DNA of 64,000 nt from Cellulomonas edaphi (lineage in GTDB: Bacteria; Actinomycetota; Actinomycetes; Actinomycetales; Cellulomonadaceae): NCBI RefSeq assembly GCF_030362815.1, contig NZ_JAUCGR010000001.1, positions 178,024-242,023 of the forward strand, read 5' to 3'. Positions within the stretch are counted from its first letter, which is position 1. Each line of letters opens with the position of its first letter. Positions 8,563 through 17,495 of this stretch are shown here, piece after piece. The notes beneath the pieces were generated by a model. That model searched no databases, had not been told where the DNA came from, and saw only the letters and a program-made list of their open reading frames with translations. Made by a program: the position numbers and the translations under genes.

Positions 8563-11500
8563 TGGCGGATTACAACGAGAAGCCCTTCGAGTCGGAGCTG
8601 TGCGCGCATCTGGCGGCGCACGGGTGGCTGTATTCGCCGACGGACCACGAGCCGGGCGCGGAATACGACCGGGAGCGGGCGATCATCCCGGGCGACGTAC
8701 TGGGCTGGTTGCGGGACACGCAGCCGGAGGAGTTCGCCAAGTCGGTGAAGGCCGGCACGTCGCAAGAGCCGGCCGCGACGAGCGCGCTGCTCGACCGGCT
8801 CTGCAAGGTGCTCGACACCGCGGCCGACCAGGGCGGCGGCACGTTGAACGTGCTGCGGCGCGGGTTCAAGCACGTGTCGTCGTCGTTCCGGATGTGCCAG
8901 TTCAAGCCGGCGACCTCGCTGAACCCGACGACGCTGGCGGACTACGCCAAGGTCCGGGTGCGGGTGATGCGGCAGGTGCACTTCTCGACGAAGGACAACC
9001 GGTCGCTCGACCTGGCGTTGTTCGTCAACGGTCTGCCGGTGGCGACGTTGGAGCTGAAGACGGATTTCACGCAGTCGGCCGCGGAGGCGATCGACCAGTA
9101 CAAGAAGGCCCGTCAGCCCAAGGACCCGGGCGGGCACGTGCAGCCGCTGCTCGGGTTCGGCAACCGCGCGCTCGTGCACTTCGCCGTGTCGAACGAGGAG
9201 GTGTGGATGACCACCCGCCTCGCGGGGGACAAGACGCACTTCCTGCCGTTCAACGCCGGCGACGGGCACGGCGGCAAGGGCAATGCCCCGAACCCGTTCG
9301 GCTCGGCGACGTCGTACCTGTGGGAGAAGGTCCTCGACCGCGACGCATGGCTGACGATCCTGGGCAAGTTCTGCCACGTCGAGACGCGCCAGTCGCGAGA
9401 CCCGATCAGCGGCGCGGTTGCGAAGTCGACGACGCTGCTGTTCCCGCGCTACCACCAGTGGGAGGCCGTCACCGCCATGGTGGCGCACGCCCGCGAGCAC
9501 GGGCCGGGGCAGAAGTACCTGATCCAGCACTCCGCCGGCTCGGGCAAGACGAACTCGATCGCCTGGACGGCGCATCGCCTGGCGCGTCTGTTCGACGACC
9601 AGGACCGAAAAGTGTTCGACACAGTCATCGTTGTCACCGACCGCACCGTGCTGGACGACCAGCTGCAGGTCGCGGTCCGCCAGATCGACTCCGCCGACAC
9701 CGGGTCGTCGGGCGGCGAGGGGATCATCACGACCGTCGACGAGGTCGAGGCCCGCAAGTCGGGCTCGAAGTCCCAGGCGTTGGCTCAGGCGCTGACGGGC
9801 GGAAAGCTGATCGTCGTCGTCACGCTTCAGACGTTCCCGTTCGCGATGGAGGCCATCGCCGAGAACCAGGGCCTCGCCGGCCGGACGTTCGCCGTGATCG
9901 CCGACGAGGCTCACTCCTCGCAGTCCGGTGCGACGGCCGGGAAGATCCGCACGATCCTGTCCGCCGCGGAGCGCGCCGACCTCGACGACGGCGGCGAGAT
10001 CTCCGTCGAGGACGAGCTCGCGGCCGAGATGACCGCACGGGCGACGACGCCGAACGTGTCGTTCTTCGCGTTCACCGCGACCCCGAAGGCCAAGACCCTC
10101 GAGCTGTTCGGCACCCCAGACGCCGACGGCATCCCACAGCCGTTCCACACGTACACGATGAAGCAGGCCATCGAAGAGGAGTTCATCCTCGACGTTCTGC
10201 GCGGCTACCAGACCTACGACACGGCGTGGCAGATCGCCCGGAGCGTCGCGGGAGTTCCGCAGCCGGAGGATGGCTACGAGAGCCCCGTCGAGCAGGCCTT
10301 CGAGGACGTGCTCGTCGACAAGGCCGCCGCGACCAAGGGCCTGATGCGGTGGGTGAAGCTGCACCCGACGAACATCAGCCAGAAGTGCGCCATCATCGTC
10401 GAGCACTTCCGCGAGAACGTCGCCCACCTGCTCGACGGGCACGCCAAGGCGATGGTCGTCACCGACTCCCGCAAAGCGGCGGTCCGGTACAAGACGCAGA
10501 TCGACGCCTACATCGCCAAGCGCGGGTACACCGACATCGGCACGCTCGTCGCGTTCTCCGGCTCCGTCGAGGACACCGACACCGGCCCTGGGCAATTCAC
10601 CGAGTCGTCGATGAACCCGACCAAGATCGGGTCTCAGATCGCGTCCGCATTCTCCGGCCCGGAGTACAAGGTGCTGCTCGTCGCGAACAAGTTCCAGACC
10701 GGGTTCGACCAGCCGCTGCTGTCCGCGATGTACGTCGACAAGCGCCTGTCCGGAGTCCTTGCGGTGCAGACCCTCTCGCGGCTCAATCGCACCTACCGGA
10801 CCCCGTCGGGCGTGCGCAAGGACGTCACGTTCGTCCTCGACTTCGTCAACGACCCCGAGGAGATCCGTAAGTCGTTCGAGCCGTATTACACCGACGCTCG
10901 ACTTGAGACGACGACCGACCCGAACGTTGTCCACGACATCTCGGCCAAGCTCGACCAGGCCGCAGTGTTCACCGAGGCTCAGGTCGAAGCCTGTGTAGCC
11001 GCGTGGGTCGGGCGTGCCGGCAACAACGCACTAGCAGCGACGATCAAGCCGGCCCGCGACGAGTTCGCCAAGCGCTACACCGACGCCGTCCGGCGCGACG
11101 ACACCGCTGAGGTCGAGGCGCTCGGCCAGTTCCGCAAGGATGTCGGCACGTTCGTGCGGCTCTACGACTTCATGAGCCAGGTCGTCGACTACGCCGACAC
11201 CCAGCTTGAGAAGCGCGCGATCTTCCTGCGCCTGCTCGAGAGGTACATCCGGCCGTCGACCGTGACCGCCGAGATCGACGTGTCCGACGTCGTGCTGAAG
11301 AAGATCAAGCACACGCCCGGCGAGACGCAGGACATCACGCTCGGTAGCGGAGTTGGGCTGCGTGGGGTCGTTGCCGCCGGCTCGGGCAAGGCGCCCGACC
11401 CCGTGCTGATCGCGTTCCAGGTAGTGATCGACCGGCTCAACGACCTGTTCGGTGCCGAGTTCTCCCGCAGCCAGGTCGAAGGGTTCGTCGACACGCTCGG

Positions 11501-12089
11501 CGCCGTACTCCTCGAGAACGAGGAGCTCGTTGAGCAGGCACGCGTCAACTCCCGGGTGCAGTTCCTCGAGTCGCCTGACCTGTCGGACGCGGTCGTCGAC
11601 GCCGTGTTCGCCAACCAGCACTCCCACAACGCGATCGCCGACTACATCGCCTCGGGGAACACCGACTCCCACCGACTCATCGCCGAGATCGGCGCGATGA
11701 TCCACGCCGCTGTCACAAGCACGCCCACCGGTGCCACCTCACCTCCAGCGACTCCGGGCGAGGCCCGGCTCGCTGAGCTCGAGGCACTCGAGGCCGGGTG
11801 GCTCGACGGCGAGGGCGCGCCGATCGACCGCGAGTCGCTCCAGGCGGCTCGCGCGCTCCTGGCGGCCCTCACCGAGTTCCACGTCTCGCTCCCGCGCATC
11901 TACCCGACGCCGGCGGGCGGCGTGCAGCTCGAATGGCACGGGCCAGGCCCACGAGTCGAGGTCACGCTCCTCGACCGCGTCCAGGAAGTCTTCGTGCTCC
12001 ACGCCGACGGCAACGAGGACACCGTCCGCGGGGCCGAGACCTACGCCACCGCGCGCGTCGTCGCCGACCTGCTGGGTGGAGCATCGTGA
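8559..12089 (+). CDS. hsdR: type I restriction endonuclease, motor/nuclease subunit
   Basis: Restriction subunit that translocates and cuts unmodified DNA. The first codon is GTG followed at once by ATG, giving 1,175-1,176 residues. A PD-(D/E)xK nuclease region lies near residues 145-175 (LDLALFVNGLP, then VATLELKTD). The superfamily 2 helicase motor has Walker A SAGSGKT (about 326-332), DEAH (about 449-452), motif III FTATPKA, and the later helicase lobe with TGFDQPLL and QTLSRLNR. A long C-terminal region (about 840-1176) is expected to contact the methyltransferase core. It is the third gene of the operon and its stop overlaps a small downstream gene as GTGA. Confidence 0.95.
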   Translation: MMADYNEKPFESELCAHLAAHGWLYSPTDHEPGAEYDRERAIIPGDVLGWLRDTQPEEFAKSVKAGTSQEPAATSALLDRLCKVLDTAADQGGGTLNVLRRGFKHVSSSFRMCQFKPATSLNPTTLADYAKVRVRVMRQVHFSTKDNRSLDLALFVNGLPVATLELKTDFTQSAAEAIDQYKKARQPKDPGGHVQPLLGFGNRALVHFAVSNEEVWMTTRLAGDKTHFLPFNAGDGHGGKGNAPNPFGSATSYLWEKVLDRDAWLTILGKFCHVETRQSRDPISGAVAKSTTLLFPRYHQWEAVTAMVAHAREHGPGQKYLIQHSAGSGKTNSIAWTAHRLARLFDDQDRKVFDTVIVVTDRTVLDDQLQVAVRQIDSADTGSSGGEGIITTVDEVEARKSGSKSQALAQALTGGKLIVVVTLQTFPFAMEAIAENQGLAGRTFAVIADEAHSSQSGATAGKIRTILSAAERADLDDGGEISVEDELAAEMTARATTPNVSFFAFTATPKAKTLELFGTPDADGIPQPFHTYTMKQAIEEEFILDVLRGYQTYDTAWQIARSVAGVPQPEDGYESPVEQAFEDVLVDKAAATKGLMRWVKLHPTNISQKCAIIVEHFRENVAHLLDGHAKAMVVTDSRKAAVRYKTQIDAYIAKRGYTDIGTLVAFSGSVEDTDTGPGQFTESSMNPTKIGSQIASAFSGPEYKVLLVANKFQTGFDQPLLSAMYVDKRLSGVLAVQTLSRLNRTYRTPSGVRKDVTFVLDFVNDPEEIRKSFEPYYTDARLETTTDPNVVHDISAKLDQAAVFTEAQVEACVAAWVGRAGNNALAATIKPARDEFAKRYTDAVRRDDTAEVEALGQFRKDVGTFVRLYDFMSQVVDYADTQLEKRAIFLRLLERYIRPSTVTAEIDVSDVVLKKIKHTPGETQDITLGSGVGLRGVVAAGSGKAPDPVLIAFQVVIDRLNDLFGAEFSRSQVEGFVDTLGAVLLENEELVEQARVNSRVQFLESPDLSDAVVDAVFANQHSHNAIADYIASGNTDSHRLIAEIGAMIHAAVTSTPTGATSPPATPGEARLAELEALEAGWLDGEGAPIDRESLQAARALLAALTEFHVSLPRIYPTPAGGVQLEWHGPGPRVEVTLLDRVQEVFVLHADGNEDTVRGAETYATARVVADLLGGAS

Positions 12090-12520
12090 CCACGACGAAC
12101 GGCTACGCAGCACTCGAGCCGCACGAGATCGAGCTCGACCACGACGACGAGTTCTACTGGCGGCAGTGTCACCCCAGCTACCTCGACGGCGGCGTCCCGT
12201 CGGTCCAGATGTTCTGCGAGTCCACCGGCGACAACGGTAAAATCTCCGGCGCACGCTCGACCAAGGCCACCGCCCAGCTCGCCTTCGAGGAACGCCTAGC
12301 ACTTGGCGGCCAGACCGCCGGGACGTGGGGCGTGACGGTCGCGGAGATCACCACGGCCGGCACACGCGCGGTCGATGACTCAGACATCGACGCAGGACTG
12401 CCGACCGGACACACGTACGTCGATTATCGCCACCTCGACACGAGGCCGTCTCTGCGAGCGGTCCGGTCGCGCCTGCACGAGGCGGCGGTGTCCCGCCCGC
12501 GCCAGTGGCCCACCGCGTGA
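12086..12520 (+). CDS. hypothetical protein translationally coupled to hsdR
   Basis: A 144-residue protein whose GTG overlaps the hsdR stop (GTGA), so it is made with the restriction subunit. I do not recognise a named family. Visible features are an acidic N-terminus with FYWRQCHPSYLDGGVPS (about 25-41), a segment FCESTGDNGKISGAR, a central Ala/Glu-rich helix and a C-terminal HTYVDYRHL. There is no membrane segment or signal peptide. The single-operon arrangement suggests an accessory role in restriction, for example control or an associated effector, but that is inference from position alone. Third-codon composition and conserved-looking aromatic and His/Asp residues support a real gene. 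Confidence 0.7.
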   Translation: MTTTNGYAALEPHEIELDHDDEFYWRQCHPSYLDGGVPSVQMFCESTGDNGKISGARSTKATAQLAFEERLALGGQTAGTWGVTVAEITTAGTRAVDDSDIDAGLPTGHTYVDYRHLDTRPSLRAVRSRLHEAAVSRPRQWPTA

Positions 12521-12577
12521 CGTCCGACTCCGTCAATGTCCGCCGGATGCCGCAACGGGCGAGAGAGAGGTGACACG

Positions 12578-13540
12578 GTGAGAGATCGTCGCAGGGCGAC
12601 CTTCGATGGCGTGAAGGACGTGGGCACCGGGCCGCGACGCGTACTTCACGTGCAAGACCCACATGCCCTCACTCAGGCCGCGGGCTGGCTCAAGTTCACC
12701 TCGACAGGAGGGCTGGTCCTCTTTCGAGGTGAGACGCGACTACACGCCTCCACGTCGAGTTCTGCGCTCCGGGCACACTCGGGGCGCTCGTTGAATGGAT
12801 GGGCGCGCGAGTTCAGGGAGTTTGTCGATGAACTCTTGCGCTCAAAGTGCCTCTGCGCGCAGGCCAGCCCTACGGCGCCACGGCCGCCGTTCAGCTTCTC
12901 CTACGGTCACCTCTGCACGGAGAAGTACGACTCGCGGAATGGCGCGCGTAGCCCGATCGTCTCTGGCACTTACCGCGCGGCCGTCGAACCGCTCCTGCAA
13001 CACTACGGGCTGCGAACTCGCTGGCTCGACGTGGTCGACAACCTCTGGGTCGCCCTCTGGTTCGCATGCCATCGACAGGTAACCGTTGGGGGGCAGGCTC
13101 ACTTCCTTCGACGAAGCGTGGCCCAGGAGGGCGGCGACGCAATGGCCTACGTCGTCGTGATGGACACTGGACCGCTCCGCCCCGCGGGCATCCCGGGATA
13201 CCAGATCGGCAACGACTGTCGTGTGATCGACCTCCGCTACTCGGTACCCTCGGTTTACCTTCGTCCACACGCACAGCACGGCCTACTGATGGCTCCCCGC
13301 GCACTCCACAATCCGGAGATGTCAAACGGTCCAGAGAACTCTCTCAACGACCGGGTCGCCGCCCACTTAAGGATCCGTCTCGGTGACGCGCTCGAATGGC
13401 TCGGTACCGGGGGAATGACAAGCACTTACACGCTGTTCCCGCCTGCCACGAAGGACATTGGATTCAAGCGTCTGTTGGAGTCACCGATCCAGCCAGCGCC
13501 GTCGCTGGGGGCAATCACCTTCTATGGTCCGGGCTACTGA
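12578..13540 (+). CDS. FRG-domain protein
   Basis: A 320-residue protein with the hallmarks of the FRG domain: LVLFRGETR (residues 46-54), QHYGLRTRWLD (141-151) and RPHAQHGLLM (about 229-238). FRG proteins occur often in bacterial defence islands and in some toxin-like genes; their biochemical activity is not settled. GTG at 12578 was chosen because a GAGAGAGG ribosome-binding site lies about 8 bases upstream; the open frame extends further to 12536. It follows the restriction operon by 57 bases in the same direction and may be co-transcribed. No second catalytic domain is visible, so an NAD-type or other enzymatic role remains inference. Confidence 0.8.
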   Translation: MRDRRRATFDGVKDVGTGPRRVLHVQDPHALTQAAGWLKFTSTGGLVLFRGETRLHASTSSSALRAHSGRSLNGWAREFREFVDELLRSKCLCAQASPTAPRPPFSFSYGHLCTEKYDSRNGARSPIVSGTYRAAVEPLLQHYGLRTRWLDVVDNLWVALWFACHRQVTVGGQAHFLRRSVAQEGGDAMAYVVVMDTGPLRPAGIPGYQIGNDCRVIDLRYSVPSVYLRPHAQHGLLMAPRALHNPEMSNGPENSLNDRVAAHLRIRLGDALEWLGTGGMTSTYTLFPPATKDIGFKRLLESPIQPAPSLGAITFYGPGY

Positions 13541-13615
13541 GTTCTCCCCGTTCGGCCCAGCCATCTCAAAGTCACGCGCCGATGATCTGGTGACGTGACG
13601 CGGACAAGCCCACTC

Positions 13616-14386
13616 TCACGCAGGGCCGAGAGATCGGCCCTCGCCCAGGAAGGCTCCGACCGGTGGTGGCTCGTCGACCGTCACCTTTGGGTTGTCGGTA
13701 GTGCCAGACCACAGGGCGACATACCGAGTGGAGCGTCGTGGCTTCCGGCGCAGTGGGCCTGCCACCACGCTAATCGCCGCCGCCCCGGCGTTGTCGTCAG
13801 ATGCCCGGAATCGAAAGACCAGAATGGCTTCGACGCCGCGGCCCCTTAGGTCGACGACCGTTCGCTCGGTGTCGCCGTCGATCAGACCGACGGCAGGCAG
13901 CGTAGATCGAACGACGTTCAGGCTCGTCCCATGCGGCACGAAGTACGCATAGACCTCGACACCCAAGTGCATCGGCCAGCTTGGGACAACGAAGAATTGG
14001 TCGCCTTTGCGCGGCGCTTCGCTGGGGAACGCCCATGGGCGCTCCACGATGATCGACGCGATCTGCGCAGCTCGAAGGTCCGGTAGGGGCGCGAATGCGA
14101 TCCCCGCGCGCCGCAGGCGCGCGCCGGTCAGCGAGATCGCGGTCCAACCTGATCGGTGCCAGTGCAACTTCGGCCGGTCGCTAGTCCGGATGATGTCGCG
14201 GACGCCTATTGTGCCCCCGGCTCCGGCACGTGCGATGCCATACGACCACTCGGCAACCTCAGGGACTTCACGAGGAGCGACAATCAACCCGCCATCCCCG
14301 GCGGTCGCGATGTTGAAGACTGGCTTGAACTCGCTGGTGCTCTTCCGCATCACGCCGATGCGGAAGTTCCTGGGCTTCTCCGCCAT
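13616..14386 (-). CDS. hypothetical protein in defence cargo
   Basis: A 256-residue protein from the ATG chosen here; the open frame runs 15 bases further to a GTG. I recognise no family. The sequence looks like a soluble mixed alpha/beta or beta-rich protein: NFRIGVMRKSTSEFKPVFNI at the start, several Trp-rich beta-like stretches (KLHWHRSGWTAISL), a middle segment FFVVPSWPMHLGVEVYAYFV and a basic C-terminus. There is no signal peptide or clear membrane helix. It is convergent with the FRG gene and divergent from the PLD-type gene, so it probably has its own promoter in the 14387-14535 gap. Function is unknown; location among defence genes is the only clue. Confidence 0.6.
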   Translation of the reverse strand: MAEKPRNFRIGVMRKSTSEFKPVFNIATAGDGGLIVAPREVPEVAEWSYGIARAGAGGTIGVRDIIRTSDRPKLHWHRSGWTAISLTGARLRRAGIAFAPLPDLRAAQIASIIVERPWAFPSEAPRKGDQFFVVPSWPMHLGVEVYAYFVPHGTSLNVVRSTLPAVGLIDGDTERTVVDLRGRGVEAILVFRFRASDDNAGAAAISVVAGPLRRKPRRSTRYVALWSGTTDNPKVTVDEPPPVGAFLGEGRSLGPA

Positions 14387-14535
14387 CGGGCAAGTCTGCA
14401 CGCAGGAGGCGGCTTGGTGCGGTCAATCGGGTCCGCCTAGCATGTGACCGCGTCTGTTTGGTAGGAGGACGGCGCCCTCCTTGGTGTTGACTGGAATCCG
14501 CGCAGACGAGTCGACACTCCTTCGAGGTGAGCACG

Positions 14536-15888
14536 GTGGCCACTGACGAGTTCCTCGCGCGGGACGCGTACAGGGCCTGGGTACGTCTCGTTCAGCGGGC
14601 CGAGATCGCCGTGTGGGTGCTGACTCCGTACATGGACGACCAGGTAGTGCGGTTGCTGCACAGAGCGGGCGTCCCGGCGAATCAGGTGATCCTCGTAACG
14701 GACCTCTCGCCTGGAAGCGGCCCGGCGAACTACCGCAAGAAGTTGTTTGCTCTGAAGAGCCTCGTCGCGGCGGGGGTTCGAGTGCGCACGCTGCCGAGGC
14801 TGCACGCGAAGGTGTTGGTCGCGGACGGAACCAGGTTCGCCGTCGGATCGCAGAACTTCACCGGATACGGGCGACGGAGCCGCGAGGCGACCGTGGTGCC
14901 GCGCGAACCGATCCCTGAAGAGAAGTTTCGCAGCCAGATCCGGGCGTGGGTTGAAGAGGCCGAAGCCGTCACCGAAGACGACATGGACCGACTGATCGCG
15001 CAGCTAACTGATCAGATCGATCACGTGGAAACAGCGGTAGCCGAACTGGTGGCGCGCTTCGAGGCGGCTGACCGACCCCGCCGGCAGCGCCTTGCTAGCG
15101 AACGGGAGGCCGCGCAACGGAGGCGCATCGCCGAGGCCCGCGCCGCCGAGACGCGCCGCCGTGAAGAGGAACGCGCACGACACGAGGCGCGGTTCGCTGT
15201 TCTCCTAGCTCGCCGTGTGCAGTCCTCGCCGTATGTGAACCTTCGAGGTGCCGCCTACGGCCGGCTCGTCGATGTGTGGGACCAGGGAGGGTATTTCAAG
15301 GTCGACTCGGGCGAGTCCCTGACCGCGTGGTGCGGCGCAGATGGCCGGAGCATCGACCTGACGAGGCTCGAGTTCGTCCCGATGATCTTGTCCCCGACAG
15401 GGAGGCTCGCGCTCGTTCGCGTCGCGCAAGGCCAGATGAGCTATGCAAGCCAAGCGTTCACGATGGGGTCGCGCGTCACGATCCACGGTGAGCCGTTGCA
15501 CGTGAAGATTCAATTTCCGGACCCAGCATCCGCCGAAGGAGTCAACTTTATCGCCACGCTAAGGGAGTGGGAGTGGTCCCCATCGATCACGCTACACATG
15601 ACGTTCGACCTCGAGACTTTAAATCTTCGGGGAACGGAAACGAACGGTCACGGCGGCGGAAGTTCGTTCCTGCGCCTCGACTCCGATGAACTTCTGAATC
15701 TCGGCCTGCGGCTTGTCGAGGACGACGCCGAGCAGGAGGCGTTCGTCAAACACATCTTCCGACGAACCACGCTTACAGGCTTCAAGGGCCGCGGCCGCAC
15801 GATCGCACGTTTTCTGGAAGAGGGGCGGTACAAGGTCGACCTTGTCGAGGCCGCAGGCGGCATCTTTCTGACAGCACGACACGGGTGA
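14536..15888 (+). CDS. PLD-superfamily nuclease-like protein with coiled coil
   Basis: Protein of 450 residues with one phospholipase D-type motif: His90-x-Lys92 with Asp97 and a following GSQNF (104-108), the HxKxxxxD...GSxN pattern. A single motif implies that two subunits would form one active site. Residues about 130-220 are highly charged and likely a coiled coil (repeated EREAAQRRR and EERARHEAR). The C-terminal half (about 225-450) is an unrecognised beta-rich domain. GTG at 14536 is preferred over 14527 because GAGGTGAG sits about five bases upstream. Such proteins can be nucleases or phosphotransferases, and a defence role is inferred from the neighbours. Confidence 0.72.
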   Translation: MATDEFLARDAYRAWVRLVQRAEIAVWVLTPYMDDQVVRLLHRAGVPANQVILVTDLSPGSGPANYRKKLFALKSLVAAGVRVRTLPRLHAKVLVADGTRFAVGSQNFTGYGRRSREATVVPREPIPEEKFRSQIRAWVEEAEAVTEDDMDRLIAQLTDQIDHVETAVAELVARFEAADRPRRQRLASEREAAQRRRIAEARAAETRRREEERARHEARFAVLLARRVQSSPYVNLRGAAYGRLVDVWDQGGYFKVDSGESLTAWCGADGRSIDLTRLEFVPMILSPTGRLALVRVAQGQMSYASQAFTMGSRVTIHGEPLHVKIQFPDPASAEGVNFIATLREWEWSPSITLHMTFDLETLNLRGTETNGHGGGSSFLRLDSDELLNLGLRLVEDDAEQEAFVKHIFRRTTLTGFKGRGRTIARFLEEGRYKVDLVEAAGGIFLTARHG

Positions 15889-16190
15889 GGGCGGCACGAG
15901 CGGCAAGGCCGTGCCTTCGGTCAAGTTCTCGCGACCGAGCAGTCCACCAATGCGTCGAGGCAGTCGCACTCGCCGCGTCCGCCTGACGGGGGTCATTTCA
16001 CAACCACGTGAGACGCCACCTCACCTGCTTGTCCCACAGCAGGTCAGACTGGCGAGCGTCGGACACGTTCAATGAGTTCCTACACCCTTGGTGACCCACC
16101 AGCCCGGGCATCACGATGCGGCCGTTCGTGGGCGCGTGACGCGGGATCCTGGCTGCGGCACGCTTGTGCCGTGACGTACAGAGACCAATC
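15889..16190. other. gene-free stretch holding first boundary repeat
   Basis: No convincing gene is seen between the PLD-type gene and the following GNAT-like gene. Short open frames here are shadows. Its notable content is the imperfect inverted repeat near 16000-16033 and the 20-mer at 16067-16086, described as boundary module 1. Confidence 0.6.
16000..16084 (+). repeat. boundary module 1 (putative transposon right end)
   Basis: An imperfect inverted repeat (ACAACCACGTGAG at 16000-16012... with CTCACCTGCTTGT near 16020-16032, 11 of 13 pairs) is followed after about 33 bases by GTTCAATGAGTTCCTACACC at 16067-16086. The same order and spacing recur 1,730 bp downstream. Read inward from 16084 on the minus strand the element begins TGTAGGAACTCATT, and a terminal TGT is usual for Tn7/Tn5053-type ends. 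The identification as an end is inference; the repeat itself is directly visible. Confidence 0.5.
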
Positions 16191-17495
16191 GTGAGCCGCG
16201 TCTTGGCAGTCGATCCCCTCAGTGCTCGTGGGGGTCGCAGAGTGAAGGTCGAGGCGCGGCGGCAGTTCGCGGCAGTGACACTCGACCGAGACGACTACGC
16301 CTACCGCGCCGCCGCCGAGGGGCGCGAGGACGCGGAGCTCACACCGGAGTTCGCAGCAGCGGTGAAGCGCTGCGTGAACGCGGCGTGCGACTACCTGTGG
16401 GTCCACGGGTACGCGGGCGACTTCTTCTACGGAACGAGTTCCAGCTTTGTCACGCTCTTCGTTCCGTTCGAGTTTGCGGACGAAGCTGCGAAGGCTCTGC
16501 GCGCCGCCGAGCTCGAGGGCGACTTGACCGGCATCGGAGCGTTGACATCCCGGATGGCCGTGCCGCTCGATACTTGGCTGGCGCCCGGGGAGCGGGAACT
16601 GCGGCAGGGCATCGACTTCTGGACGTCGCCGACCGCGTTCGTGAAGTACCTGCGCGCCCAAGCGGATGCCCGTGGTCTGCGGCTCAACGGACGAGCATTG
16701 CCTGGTGCGGTGTGGGTCCGGCCGACGATGCCACGGTCTCGTCGCGAGCTTCTCCGCGAGTTCCCCGACCAGTTCAAGTCGTACACCGACCCTGCGCCTT
16801 ACGTGCAGCACGAGTGGTCCGAGAACGAGCCCGTTCGCCCTGAGGTCGACCGGGAGCCCGCATCATGGCGCGAGCCAACTCCTGTGGTCGCCATCGCAAT
16901 CACGTCGAGACCAGATCCAGTCCAGGAGTGCCCATGCGGTACCGCTCGCACGCCGGCGGAGTTCGAGCAGCTGCAGCACCGGCGCGCTCACCTGAGCTGG
17001 TCGATCGGGCTTCCAGTACCCCGCAACGTCATCTGGCCAGCCGGTCAGGTAGCGCTCGTGACCGGAACGTCTCCACCAGCGTGGCGCAAGCTCGCGTACG
17101 CCAGCGCAGTCCTACCCCGACGCGAGAACCACTACGACTTCGCCTCGTTCGCCGTGGGCGACGGTGAGCCGTCCGACGGGAACGCGCGCGCCTACCTGCT
17201 GAATGACGGCGGTCGCGTCGTCGGCTTCGTCTCGGTCTTCGATGAGGTCGCAGTCCGATGGCACGCGTTCGACGCCGCTCCACAGCCCCAGAGTTCGATC
17301 CGCGAACGACCGGTCATCAACGTGATTTTCACGGCCGACTTGTGGCGCCGGCGCGGGGTCGGCCGGACGCTCGTCGAGGCAGTGGCCACCGACGCCGGCA
17401 TCGACGTCACCGAACTGGCCTGGAGCGGCCCGCTGTCCGTCGGCGGCGAGGCACTGGCGAAGAGCATCTCTCCGCTCGGCATATGGCACGCGTAA
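16191..17495 (+). CDS. two-part protein with C-terminal GNAT-like domain
   Basis: A 434-residue protein (from GTG 16191; GTG 16242 and TTG 16164 are alternatives). The N-terminal two thirds match no family I can name and contain PFEFADEAAKALRAAELEG and a basic stretch near MPRSRRELLREF. The last 100 residues look like an acetyltransferase: ARAYLLNDGGRVVGFVSVFD, then VIFTADLWRRRGVGRTLVEA, where RRRGVGRT is the acetyl-CoA pyrophosphate-binding loop. A CPCG motif stands between the halves. The gene lies alone between the two boundary repeats, so it may be a separate cargo unit. Substrate is unknown. Confidence 0.6.
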   Translation: MSRVLAVDPLSARGGRRVKVEARRQFAAVTLDRDDYAYRAAAEGREDAELTPEFAAAVKRCVNAACDYLWVHGYAGDFFYGTSSSFVTLFVPFEFADEAAKALRAAELEGDLTGIGALTSRMAVPLDTWLAPGERELRQGIDFWTSPTAFVKYLRAQADARGLRLNGRALPGAVWVRPTMPRSRRELLREFPDQFKSYTDPAPYVQHEWSENEPVRPEVDREPASWREPTPVVAIAITSRPDPVQECPCGTARTPAEFEQLQHRRAHLSWSIGLPVPRNVIWPAGQVALVTGTSPPAWRKLAYASAVLPRRENHYDFASFAVGDGEPSDGNARAYLLNDGGRVVGFVSVFDEVAVRWHAFDAAPQPQSSIRERPVINVIFTADLWRRRGVGRTLVEAVATDAGIDVTELAWSGPLSVGGEALAKSISPLGIWHA

